A stretch of 64,000 nt of DNA from Rotaria macrura (lineage: Eukaryota; Rotifera; Eurotatoria; Philodinida; Philodinidae): positions 95,153 through 159,152 of the forward strand of contig OENT01000217.1 in assembly GCA_900239685.1 (NCBI GenBank), given 5' to 3'. This document shows, piece after piece, positions 35,936-48,200 of this stretch. The translations under genes and the position numbers were made by a program. Position 1 is the stretch's first letter. The number at the start of each line of letters is the position of its first letter. The notes beneath the pieces were generated by a model. That model was given only the letters and a program-made list of their open reading frames with translations, was not told the origin of the DNA and did not search any database.

Positions 35936-38900
35936 TTACATAGTTGGTTGGGATGTTGATGTGGAAAAAGCAGGTAGACCAGTTATGGCTCGACCAATTA
36001 TCAATGCATGAATGTCATGTGTTCCTTCATATGTATTGACGGCTTCCAAATTCATGACATGCCGAATAATATGATATTCGTCGGAGATTCCATTACCACC
36101 AAGAACATCACGACATTGACGTGCAATATCAAGGGCTTTACCGCATGAATTTCGCTTTATAATTGATATCATTTCCGGTGCTGCTCTATAAGACATTTGG
36201 TAGAAGAAAAATTGAATGAAAATAATAATAATAATAGCAATCAATGCATTGATCATACCGATTTTCATCTTTTAATTGACCAACACGCAAACATGCTTGA
36301 AGACCAATGGAAATTTCAGTCAACATATCAGCAAACTTCTTTTGAATCAATTGAGTTTGTGCTAATGGTCGACCGAATTGTTTTCTAATCAATATAGTAT
36401 CTTGTAAATTCATACTTATATCTGTAAATATATGGCTCTAGTTCATCATACTCACCGTTCAAGAGTGTATTGACGGGCTGTATTAAGACAGAATTCAGCA
36501 GCACCTAAGACGCCCCATCCAATACCATAACGTGCATTATTCAAACAACTGAATGGCCCCTATATTTGAAAAGAGAACAATGATACTATTTCGGAAATGT
36601 TCTTCGAATTCCACTGAAGTCATACTTTCAAGCCTTTGACTTTTGGTAATAGATTTGCTTTTGGTACTTGAACATCGTCCATAGAAATTTGTCCAGTAAT
36701 TGATGCACGTAATGAAAATTTTCCTTCAATTTTTGGCGCTGAAAAACCTTTCATCGATTTTTCTAAAATAAATCCTCGGATTTCTTTGTCATCGCATTTT
36801 GCCCATACAACAGCAATATCAGCAATGGGCGAATTAGTAATCCTTAAAAAATATTAAATCTTGTCGAAGATTATTCGATTGATTCTAAAAAAGAAAACAA
36901 ACCATGTTTTCGTGCCATTTAATACATAAACTTGTTTGTTTTCATCCCATCGTGCCTGTGTTTCCATTGAACCCGGATCTGAACCATGATTAGGTTCAGT
37001 TAGACCAAAACAACCGATTAATTCACCGGTGGCTAATTTTGGTAAATATTTTTCTTTTTGTTCTTCGGTTCCGAATTCACTTATGGGAAACATAACAAGA
37101 GACGATTGAACACTGAATGCAGAGCGATAACCGCTGTCGATACTATCAAAGAAAGAAAACATTTCATTCAATGTCAAACGAATTTCTTCGACAGAGACAA
37201 CCGCAAGCATCTAAAGACGCACATGAATCATGAGAAATTTTCTTCGTAGGCAATATTGCTTAAACAGCTTGATTAGATTCTTGATTCAATAGTAAATCAA
37301 AGAAAGTAACATGAAACTTCTAAAAAAATATTTCGTTGCCGATGTTTAGGCGATGTTGCTAAAAATGAGAGAAGCTGTTAAGAAAATCTCTGAGGGATTA
37401 AAATGTGAAACACGATGTACTAGTTCTAACTAACAAAGAAAACTACTTTTTCTCGCTTTATACTAGTATATGAAACTTTAGCATGTCTTACCTTCCGTCA
37501 GTCATGAATAACTTCAAAGAGAAGCTTCTTCACATATATTAAAATCATACGTTAGTGAGCACATGAATTCCGATAATACCTTGAACCCATTATGCTAAGA
37601 TCTGCGGAAGGGGATAAAGGTTGGATACAAAATGTCTCTCTGAACACTTCAAGAGCCCTTTCGGATCGGTTTGTGTTTTAAAAAAGAATTTTCTGTCTGA
37701 AAGAAAATCGATCTTGGAGTCTTCATTATTTCATCGAAGAATCTTGCAATATTGAAGTGAGGGAAAGTTTGATTGGGTAACATTTTAGTAAACAAGTAAA
37801 TGTTGGAACTACATTTACATTTACAATGTTGGATTTTAAAACATTATTCTCAGAAAAGTCCAACTCACAGTATAACGTCTTGATAGAAAAAAGTACCTTT
37901 TGTCAAACTACATATACATGGTCGTCCGCTAGTGAGATATGAAAGTATTTTTTTACGATTTCGGATTCTGGTATGCACACTCTTGATTATCTAAAATTAG
38001 CTCTAACATCGTATAACTGAAAAAAGTAAATTGGAATCATGATTGTTTTCGATTTTCGAGCTATCGCAGACAGTCATGCAATACATATTTTGTCTACAGT
38101 TTACAGTAGAAAAGTTTCAGTAACTTAATTTCGATGACTTGGCAGTTTAAAATCAGCAGCCTCATCAAAATCAGTGTGTATCTACTCGCAGAAATCAGAG
38201 ATCTTGAGAAAAACTTTCGAAATTTCGGTGTTCAAAAAGAAACAGAAATTTCAAGTTTATGCAGTTCAAAGGACCAGTTATTTTACTACAGTGAGGTTAT
38301 GCTAGAAGTTCAATCATATTTTCATCGAAACATATTCAAAAAACACAATGGTTTATCTCATTTTTTGAAAATCAATGACGGTATATTTTTTATTTAAAAC
38401 AACTTTAATCTGATGAACTTTTTGTTCTCATCAAGACACTACGGTTTGGTATTAACGATTCTCACGTTTCTTTTGGTAAGTATTTGCATTTATTTTCTTA
38501 CTTCTGAAAGCAAAAATCATCAATAGTGTATACCTATTATCGTAGCAATTGAAGCATCTTATTTATATCATACAGCTGAATGTGATTAAAATGAATCTAT
38601 GCGATTTCATCACAATGTTTTAATGAGGTACTTTCCTGTTTGGAAAACGATGTAAAATACTCCACGCACGAATATTCCGAAAAACCTAAATGGCTAGCAA
38701 ATAGTCAAAGTAATTTAAATGTTTCTGCAAGTTCTGAGTCTTTCCAAATATAAAATCAACATTGAAGATCATTCAACGCTTACAAAACTATTTCGACTTG
38801 ATACCGATGGATTCGTCTCGATACAGATATTTTTGTTTTAATATCCGTTTTGTGTATCTCTACAATACAATGTTTAACAATTCATTCAATTTCTATCAAC

Positions 38901-39562
38901 TATATTAAACACGATCTCAACAGTCTTTTTTTTTCATTGGAAAAATAACTTTTCAGATTATCTTTTCTGTATGCTGACGTCTAAAGTTCAAAGATGATGA
39001 CATCGAGATCTTAGCTCTTTCATTTTCGATGTTTTCATACCGTTCAATTTCTCTTGCTAATAAACCATATGCAACATATGAAATACCAGCACAACCATAG
39101 CCTAAACATAATAGTGCAAATCAAAAATAATCGTAAACTATGTCAAAAACCTTGAATGGTTGGACCAAGAACACCAAGTTCACCTAATTCACGCATTATT
39201 TCCGTATGAAAAACTAAACAGATCAATCGAGATCAGACTTTAAGAATATACTACCGATAAATAATACTTGCTTTCTTTTCTGTTCGCTTGAATTATTCTT
39301 GGCATTAGCTTTTCTTGACAATAACTACGAAATTGATCACGTACCATTCGTTCATCATCTTTTAGTTGAGATTCCAGATCAAATGCATCTTCATAGTTGA
39401 ATCTTACTTCTTTAATAATAATATTAATTATCAAATAACGGTTGAAAACCTACAACAATACAGATACTCACTTGTCGATGCATTCTGAATGCGCACAGAA
39501 AATGAAGATTTCAAACAAGGACGAATGATAGAAAGTGTTCGATGACTAATGCTAGTCAGCAT
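35936..39562 (-). CDS. GCDH: Glutaryl-CoA dehydrogenase, mitochondrial
   Basis: Nine exons: 39562-39472, 39409-39272, 39213-39151, 39101-39041, 37142-36903, 36842-36626, 36559-36456, 36384-36259 and 36185-35936. They give 429 aa; human is 438. This matrix flavoenzyme oxidises and decarboxylates glutaryl-CoA to crotonyl-CoA in lysine and tryptophan breakdown, passing electrons to ETF. Hallmarks: an Arg/Ser-rich presequence, [38 protein letters not shown] (flavin/substrate site), [11 protein letters not shown], and the catalytic base Glu in [13 protein letters not shown]. The intron after exon 4 is 1,898 nt; most others are 50-80 nt. Exon 2 ends with a GCAAGT donor, so that intron is GC-AG: the nearby GT choice breaks the frame. 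TMEM234 lies 158 nt upstream on the same strand. Confidence 0.97.
37143..39040 (-). other. Long GCDH intron
   Basis: This 1,898-nt intron interrupts an Arg codon in [19 protein letters not shown] donor and GATAG acceptor give perfect continuity with the family sequence. An 87-codon plus-strand frame at 38134-38397 has no recognisable domain. Nothing else was recognised. Confidence 0.75.
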
Positions 39563-39720
39563 TGTTATCTAGAAAATTACGAATGATGTATTCTGAATTT
39601 CACATTATAGCTATTCAAAACATAAATCACAAGACAAAACAATTGCGTTCATATATATATATATATATAAATACATTGATATGTAAATGTACATCGGTAG
39701 TATCGAAAAAACAAAATTAT
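39563..39720 (-). promoter_or_regulatory. TMEM234-GCDH spacer with acceptor-like site
   Basis: The 158-nt spacer between two minus-strand genes contains an (AT)n tract (39651-39669). At its GCDH end TTTTCTAG (AG at 39570-39569) stands 6 nt before the ATG. It fits a trans-splice acceptor in a two-gene operon, but no canonical AATAAA was seen, so this is weaker than the COQ2-NDUFS4 case. Confidence 0.45.
39651..39669. repeat. (AT)n microsatellite
   Basis: About nine AT units in the spacer between TMEM234 and GCDH. Confidence 0.85.
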
Positions 39721-40262
39721 TCAATGAGGTTTAGATATAACGCAAAGAGCCACTCCACTGGTGACACATAGCATACCGATGACAAATCCTGAAATTGATT
39801 ATTATGAATATTTCAATAATGATCAATCAATATTTGTCTTACTTGAATTCAATAATTGTGGACGTGAAATAACATCACACAAATACGTTATCACTAGTGT
39901 CAAAGCATTAGTGACAGGCACAGCTGTCGAAAAATCTAATTTCAAAGAAGGAATATCGAAAGAAATCTTCACACGATAACTAACGCTTCTCACCAGTTTT
40001 TGAAAGACTGTAATAGTAGAGCACTGAACCACATTGATTAAGTAGAAACGGAACCCAATACTGCAAAGAACCGATGAATAATTTTAATTTAGAAGGTTAT
40101 TTTTTCCATTACTTGTGCATTAGTGAAAAAATACCAAATTTCTGCAACAAATTGTTTTATTCTGTTATCATAGTGAATTTTTTGTAAACCTGTCGAACCC
40201 TTTTTCAAAAACCAATTCGTTATTCCCCATATTACAGCTGTTAATAAACAGAGAATGAACAT
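39721..40262 (-). CDS. TMEM234: TMEM234 homologue (small multidrug-transporter-like membrane protein)
   Basis: Four exons, 40262-40113, 40060-39994, 39935-39843 and 39788-39721, give 125 aa. Human is longer at the C-terminus. Four hydrophobic segments match the EamA/SMR-like fold of TMEM234. Recognisable stretches are AVIWGITNWFLKKGSTGLQK, WVPFLLNQCGSVLYYYSL, FSTAVPVTNALTLVITYL and a final GMLCVTSGVALCVIS. Vertebrate work links TMEM234 to kidney slit-diaphragm integrity; its transport substrate is unknown. All exons are 67-150 nt and introns about 50 nt. The start was taken at the ATG giving the usual short lead into TM1. It probably shares a transcript with GCDH downstream. Confidence 0.93.
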
Positions 40263-42851
40263 AGTATTCGAAAAATAAGGACAAAAACAAAAAAACAGAA
40301 CATGTTACATAAACTGAGCAAAATTAGAAATACGTACGTCCATATTATACCATTCTGAATTATGCAATAAAGTGGTATCAATAGTTGTCCTCAGTCGTCA
40401 ATGTAATATTCTCAGAGTATGTCACGTGGAATTCATTCTCTTAGTACTTCATTGATAAAATCCATCTGTACATTTTACTGATCAGCAGAGAACATAACAA
40501 TCTTACATCACACATATCCATATTGCTATCTTGTTCAATCAACAGCATTAAAATCTTGTACATAATATTTTATCAATCAAAAATTACCCTTGATTGATCG
40601 ATATGTATTGATTGTCTTAATTAAAATGTTCAATAGGAGAAGCAAAAAAAATGGCAGTATACCACCATTCAAAGTAAGTGAGACAATTACGTACGAACGC
40701 ATTAAGGCTATTGTTCAAAAAGCTTCAGTATCAATGTGAATAAGAAACGGGCAACAATAATGCCAATAATACTACTTTCACAATTATGTTTTCTATATAA
40801 CACTTAACCTTCTCGAGCGATATGATTTGTCTATCAAATGTTAAATATTATTGGAAAAGAAAAATAGAATCGAAAAGTAATGTCTGAAATGGTAACTGCT
40901 GATTCATTATGTAAATGAACATATCATAATAGTTCAAAGTGATGGTCTTTGATCGACTACTTTGTATTCTCATCTTGCACACACTCTATGAATACTGTAT
41001 TAATCATCAGAAGTATTCCTGTCGTATTTAGGAAAAGTAAATTCAAGTTTGAGCTTTTTAATATTCAGGTTAGTGATTGTTGAGTATTGGATGCGAGCAT
41101 TTATGCCTTATTGTTACAGCTCTATTTCGAACTCAACATATTCTCTTTGTCTATATTATGATTTAAATCACATCGAGCGATTCTACTCCGATATTTACAG
41201 CTTTATATTCAAAGTAATGGATTTATTCCCGTTCAGTCAAACATATGAACTACTTTGATTATGTGACAAGATCAAAATTTGCTTTGACTCAAAAAACAAG
41301 TTCAATATTTCAGAAAAAAGGTTTGATTGGAGTTATTACAGATCACAATAGAGGAAAATATGCTGATTTCTTCCATAATAAACGTAATCTGGCAGAACAC
41401 TGATCGTTTTTTTCCTATTGCTTTCAAGTGATTTTTTGAGTGGAATCGATGAAGTTAGTTCTGATCAATCATAAGTAGCTGAACAATCCTATGGAAATAA
41501 TCTACGATATTCTTTTGAAAGTATCATCACAATGAGAGTCAAGCAAGGGCGAAATAGTGAGACTCCAATAACTCAACGTACTCCCTGTACTCTCAGACTG
41601 TATGATAACTATGCTTCAACAAGTTTTACCTATTTCAAGCCTAAAACCCACCTGTGTTACGGTAGATTATTGGGAGTACAGCCAGCACAAGTCCATCTCA
41701 CAATAAAACCAAAATACTTCATTGTACTTTAGAGTTGGAAGTCAATGAAATAAAACAGTATTTTAACTTCATTGTGAGATAGACTTGTGCTGGCTGTACT
41801 CCCACTAACCTACCGTAACACAGGTGGGTAGTAGGCTTGAAATAGGTAAGAATTGTAGAAACATAGTTATCGTACAGCCAGGGAGTACGCTAGAGTACAG
41901 GAGTCTTGCCTTTTCTCTCGTGGGGGTCAAGCTTCATTGGATTGAGTATCAAAGTACAGTTATATTCTTTGGAATCGACAAGCTTTTAAATTCATACATC
42001 AATCTATTACAAATATCGACTCGCATTAAAGCTTCTGAGAGAAAATAACGCCGTTTTAATGAACCATTCAGTACATGAGCTATGTATTGGCATAAAAATA
42101 GTTGCCAAGTAACGAAGTAATCTTCTAGAAACATTTTAAATGAAGACCATTAGTCTAGAGAAAGTTCCTGTGGTCCTCACGGCGAGTAATACAGCTCGAA
42201 AGAAAATCAAGAGAAGTTAAAAAATCATCAGACGAACGTAAACCTCATCTACGATGTGTTTTTTCTTCCTGTGAATCTATAAATCTTAATGAATTATAAT
42301 GGATAATGTTTATCGATTGGAATTTCATTGACATCATAAGTCGATGGAATTCTCAACAATCAATTTTGAAATTTGTTAAAAACATATATTCATTTGTCAA
42401 TGTATTGTGACAAGATGATAGAAAGTACATTTAAAGCTCATAAGGAAATTTCACAGGTTCTTCTCAGTAGCATAAGTAAGAAGAATTCTAATGGAATGAT
42501 CTCGTTTCATTGTCAAAAGTTCTTAATGATTGACTAAACGTATGATTGTGGGTACACATTGAATTGAATATTTACATCAGAGTACACTGTAGATAAACAA
42601 TTGAAATGTTCTTTTTCAGTTATAATATTAGCAACTCTAATCAAGACTATGATAATTGTAATCATGCAATAACATATGAACTTCGAATGAATATGTTTTG
42701 ATGTTTATAGAATGCAGTAGAGTTATCATTGTTTTCCTTAGTGAACTAAAATCGGAATCATCAGATTACTTTCTTACAAAAGATCAAGTCACAAGCGTCA
42801 TAGACAGAGTCCGTTTGTTTAGTGATTACTTTTCGTGGAACTTTTACATGC
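40263..42851. other. Intergenic stretch containing a fold-back element
   Basis: Between the start of TMEM234 and the 3' end of the GH3 gene, on the same strand. Apart from the inverted-repeat element at 41560-41912, no feature was recognised. Open frames at 41049-41258, 41532-41732, 41824-42048 and 42698-42889 are non-homologous; two of them are merely the arms of the element. Confidence 0.6.
41560..41912. mobile_element. Fold-back (long inverted repeat) MITE-like element
   Basis: The left arm, about 41560-41721, and the right arm, about 41755-41912, are imperfect reverse complements along their whole length. They share ACCTATTTCAAGCCTA, CCCACCTGTGTTACGGTAG, GGGAGTACAGCCAGCACAAG and ATAACTATG in mirrored order, leaving a loop of only about 30 nt. 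The outer edges carry AGACTCC / GGAGTCT with a nearby GTACTCCCTG. There is no coding capacity. Arm divergence, visibly around ten percent, suggests it is not very recent. The family was not identified and no target duplication was evident. Confidence 0.75.
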
Positions 42852-45232
42852 TCAAGACCAACGTGTTGATTCACCTCGCAATTCAATAGTGTATGACAAC
42901 ATTTTACCGATGACGATATGGTAGACGCCAGGATGTAACCATTTTGAACCATCACGAGCAACACTGAGTAAAACACTGATTTGCAATGGAAAGAAGACTT
43001 GAACGGTTTCGTTGACATTCAGATGGACACGCTCGAATCCGAACAATTGCTTGATTGGTGGTGCTTGACCGTTTATTGACAATTCAGGATATATAATATA
43101 GGCTAGAACGACGTCATCGCCGGGCATAGAACCTGTATTCGTCACATTGACCCGCAGGAAAGATTTGATTACACGTTTTTCATCATAGTTATCTTTCATC
43201 AACAGAGCAATCGAATAAGAGGATGTGGACATTGAATTACTCCAATCATAGACAAACGTAGTGTAGGACAGTCCAGATCCAAATTCGTAGACAGCTTGAC
43301 CAGTATAAAACTTGTATGTTCGACCAGGATTCAAAGTAGAAGGTCGCATTTGCATATCACACATACTTACTTCATCGACGAATGAAGCCGGATAGAAAGT
43401 GATCGGTAATCGTCCGGCTGGATTGTATTCCCCAAAAATCACATTGGCTATGGCCAAACCACCAGCTTGTCCAGCGTAACCCATCCATATCACACTAGCA
43501 TAGAGAGATGAATCCCGAGCAAAAGATAAATCAACGCTACTACCAGACATAATAACAATATGAATCGGCGAATGAACGACTAGTTCAATTTGTTTTAGTA
43601 AGTTAGATTGGATTTCTGGCAGAGCAATTGAAGTGCGATCATGATCTTCTGCTTCTATGGATTGATCGAGACCTCCGAAGAAAATGACAACATCAGCCAC
43701 ACTTGCAAGCTCAATTGCTGATGCAAAACTACTTTCATCTGTACCGGATATTCCACAACCATAGGCAAAGTTTACATCAATAGATTTACCTATGGAAGAG
43801 ACGCCATGTTGAAATTAAAATTTAGCTTGATTACTATCAAACCTGCTGTCACAGATTTAAAACCCATGATCGGATCAATCAAATATGGTGCTCTACCATA
43901 ATAATTGCCCTGCATCAGCGTTGTAGCATTGGCTGTTGGACCGATTAGGGCAATTGTTTTATTTTTTAATTGATTGATATTCAAGGGTAATGCTTTATCA
44001 AGATTTTTGAGAAGGACAATACTTTCTTGTGCACTATCCATAGCAAGTTGTTGAGCTTGAACAGTATTAACATGATTTTTATTCAGTTGACGATATGGCT
44101 GCTGTTCAGATGGATCGAACCAACCAAGTCGAATAAGAATGTTGAATGTTCGTTGTAGTGCTCTATCTATATCATTTTCTACGATAGTTTCATTATTCAA
44201 TGCTTGTTGAGCATAACGTCGATAGAAATCACCACAATCAAGATCCGTACCAGCATGTAACGCAGCAGCCACTGTATCTTGAACAGTTGACGTATAACGA
44301 TGATCGTTCATAATGCCATCAATAGCTCCGCAATCACTAATTACAAAGCCATCGAAATGAAACGTTCGTCTTTGGTAGAAAAAGACCATGATTCATATGT
44401 TGAATATGATGAGCAATGTTTCTTACCGAGCTATTGTGTCGATGAGAAATGGGTTAGCACAGGCAGGAACGCCATTGACAGCATTAAAACTACACATAAT
44501 ACTGGCGACACGGGCATCACGAATACACGTTTCGAACGGAGGTAAGTAAGTTTCGATGAGATCTTGGTCACTGACAAGAGCATCGAAATGAAATCGATCC
44601 GTACCATTCCATTTTTCAAGATCATAGGCAGCGAAATGCTTACAATCGGCACCCATCTTCAGATAACGATCATCTTCACCACGTTGTAAACCATTGATCA
44701 ATGCGTAGACATATTGTGAAGTAAGAAATGGATCTTCACCAGGCGTCTCTTGTCCACGGCCCCAACGTGGATCACGAACAATGTTGATATTCGGTGTGAA
44801 AAACGTCAAACCAGCTTGACCTTCATTATTGAATGCTCGCGCTTCCGTAGAAATAACATCGGCTACACGATAGATTAGACGAGTGTTGAATGAAGCACCA
44901 AGATTTATCGGCACGGCAAAGGAAGTTGCAGCCGGTAAATCACCACCGAAAGAAACACCAGGTGAATAAGCTACACCATGAAGTGCTTCAGACCACCATT
45001 GATATTTTGGTATACCGAGACGTGGTATAGCATCAGCTGTTGTTCCCATTTGTGTGATTTTCTCGGCAAGTGTCATTCGATTGATAATATCCTTGGCTCG
45101 TCGATGAGACGGAAGCGATTGATCGCAGATTGGAAATGTAGCCAATGGACCCGACTGACAATCAGGATAATCGTTTAGGTGGGCATAAATGGACATTGCC
45201 GTAAGTAAAAGTAGAAGGGAATGTAGATTCAT
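42852..45232 (-). CDS. Secreted GH3 glycoside hydrolase, beta-xylosidase-like
   Basis: Three exons, 45232-44427, 44369-43843 and 43789-42852, encode 756 aa. A signal peptide (LHSLLLLLTAMSIYA) is followed by the GH3 N-terminal barrel, the C-terminal alpha/beta domain and a fibronectin-III-like domain. Substrate-site motifs are present: WWSEALHGVAYSP, DPRWGRGQETPGEDP, CKHFAAYDLEKWNG, IMCSFNAVNGVPAC. The nucleophile Asp is in GFVISDCGAIDG. These resemble fungal and plant beta-xylosidases, which remove xylose from xylo-oligosaccharides, rather than bacterial beta-glucosidases. Substrate is inferred from the motifs. Two short introns and the GC pattern match local genes, so if acquired by transfer it is long settled. 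A TATAAA lies at 45334-45329, about 100 nt upstream. The gene looks intact. Confidence 0.93.
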
Positions 45233-48200
45233 TTAATCTTCTATTCAAATTGTGTGTTAGTCTTTTCGCTGTGTATCTGAACGTTACCGTCTATGAACAC
45301 GAATTAAATATGATAATATTATAACCAGTTTATATTAACACCTTTAAATTCCTAGTAGCACAGTCAAAAGCAATTTGTAAGTGAAGTGATCATCTATATA
45401 CTATATGTCATTGACAAAATTGAATGAGAATATACATATAAAAAAAGTGAACTGATTATGATTAACTTTGTTTTCCGTTGTTCAACTATGATCTCGAATA
45501 ACGAAATCAAGAACGAGGACTTGTTACTGATTCGTCTTGTATTTATCCACAAAAATCTGAGAAAACACTGCGTAAGTCAGATACTTAATAGTTTTAAAGT
45601 GTGTGATCTACAGGTATGTGAGCTAAATGCTTTACATTCCTTCAATAGCAAGTGTCATAAAACAGTTCATAATGTCCCATGAACCTGTGAACTTACTCAA
45701 TGAATGAAAACTACTAGTATGAAATATTTGAATTCATGGACATTTCAATCTTGTATTCCTTGGTATTCTTCATTTTCAGTATGAGCAATCACTATTTTCG
45801 AATAATTTGTTGAGTAGAATCAATTTACAGTGTGTTACAGAGAGTGATAATGTTATAGTAATGGCTGGCAAGGACTTCAAAAGGTCCATGCCTAGGCAGT
45901 TCAAGAATAAGCTGCAACAATTGCAATTAAATGAACAATTGTGTAATCGACTTAGTCTAATCCTGCCCGTGCGACATGTCTTTCTGTTTCCTTCCAAATG
46001 TTTACACACATTGCATTTTTAGCATTTAAAAAAGACCAGAAGAACATAGCTTTAAAATCACGTTTTTCTTTTCTTTTTCATTTTTTATCTGCATACAAAT
46101 TTTATCGATAGAAGAACGCTAGCGACCGACGAAAGAATCACTCGTCAAATACGTTCGTAATTCAGCCGTCCGACTGTGCTTCACATGAGAAAAGATTAGC
46201 AAGAGAAAAAATAGTTGAAGCATATATGTGTCAACGTTGAAAATCAGAATATATATTTAAGTTAAAAATAAAATTTCACCTATCTATAATGGAGTCCATG
46301 TCAAAAAATGATGGTAATGGCTATATTGTGTTATTTTTTCACCTAGTCACATACGTATTGCTTCATTTTTTATATGTCAACCTTAAAATTTAGCAAGATT
46401 AAAATATTTTCGATCATAAAATATTTAGAGATTCCATCTTATAAGAACACGATCTATTACTCTCAAAGCAGAAATTATCAAACCTTCAATCGATTGACTT
46501 GCTGCTGCAAGTAAACGTGAGAAAAAGTATACACATTCGCATGTTGTTTCTTTGCAAAGGGCATCAACAAGCAACGAAACGTCACTCGCGTTTTTTTTTA
46601 CTTTTATTCTTTCTCTGCGATGAATAGCAGAGTTGAAGCACTCTAATATTCTATTAGTTTTAACAAGGACAATGTGTTAAAGTTGTTAGAATAACGATAT
46701 TCACGTCCGAATTCGAAGAACTTCATTCCATTTGATGGTGAGATTTAGAATAAATTAAGAATCGAACAACCAGAATACTTTTCACGAATAATGTTTACAT
46801 CAAAGCGAACAAATTTTTTGATTATATGTACAGTTGAAATCATTTGCTACATATCTTTATTTGGATTGTTGTTTTGTTTCAGATATACATGAAATCGAAA
46901 CAAATACAAAAAGAATACTTTTCTGATGGCGATCTTCTTTTTCTTTCAAGGTTTTCTGAAGTCTAATTCTCAACAGAGACCATTTAAAAATGGTATGACA
47001 AAATTTCCCATGTGATTTATACTACACCTTTCAACAGCAACATTGCCTCTTTCTCTGTTGAATAACAGTTTCTTTTCTCAAGCCTAGGATGTATAATAAA
47101 GTGAAATAAAAAATATTCTTTAAAATTACAAATAATATTCGAACTAATCAGACGCCTTCAATGTTTTTCAAACCGGCATTACTATCAATTGGCATATTTA
47201 CTTATAATAGAATAAGTATCTCATAAATGGTGAAATAAATATGATGCAATTATAGTATCTGGACGCAGCTTCATCGAATGTCATGAAGTTCAATATTCAA
47301 CGAATGTATTTTATTTTTTACAATTCAAGCATCAGTTATGACTCTGAATAATATGATATCTATATTCTAATAGCATAGCCAACATTGTAATGGACTAAAA
47401 TTTAAAATAGGACCGTCAAAATGTTCTTTTTATACTCGTTGGAGACTTTTTCTGTACAATAGTCGAAGTCGTCTTCAAGGAAATAGCATAAGGAAGATAG
47501 TAACTGCATCGAAAACTGATGTATGAGTTTACTATTACGAATTGTCGACTATTATTTATTTATTTTTCTCTTGATCTCTCATGTAGTAGTGCATGTGGTG
47601 ATGTTTTTCTAATCTTTATTATACACATCGACTCTTGTACACAACTCAATAAATCTTTGTTTTTTCTTTACTGCTTTCTTTTTTTCATTCTCCCTTATCT
47701 ATGATCACATTCTCTAAATTTCTTCCTAGTTCAGATGTATCTAGGTTTCATTTAAAAGCCAAAATGTGTGACGCAACGAAGACTATTATAACAATAATTC
47801 TCTAGTTTGACAATCTCCCTAATATCCTGTTAGCTTACATTTTTCTCAAAGTTTCGGAGTTAGCATATTTTCATTCGTGCCTCGATAGCTTAGAATTTTG
47901 TTCGTAAATCAATCGGCTAATGTTAAAGAATACTATACTCGCTCTGTTTATTGTATCATTATCGAGAGGAAAATTTTCAAAAAACCCAACGAGCGACGAG
48001 TATCCAGCAACAATGAATTAAATTTACCATGTACCGATAAATATTGAATTCGAATGTATACTTTAATAGAAAAATTAAAGTTCGTATCTACTACTGACCA
48101 TCTCAATAAAGGCAAAGCACCGTTTTTATCTATGAATTTTCTAAAGCATTTACTAAACTTTAAAATGGTCATAAAAGAAAGTATAAATACACAAGAATTT

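Noticed and set aside
45458-46022. Plus-strand frames downstream of the GH3 start region
   Set aside because: One has a basic, Gln/Leu-rich stretch resembling a helical segment, but there are no splice partners or family motif.
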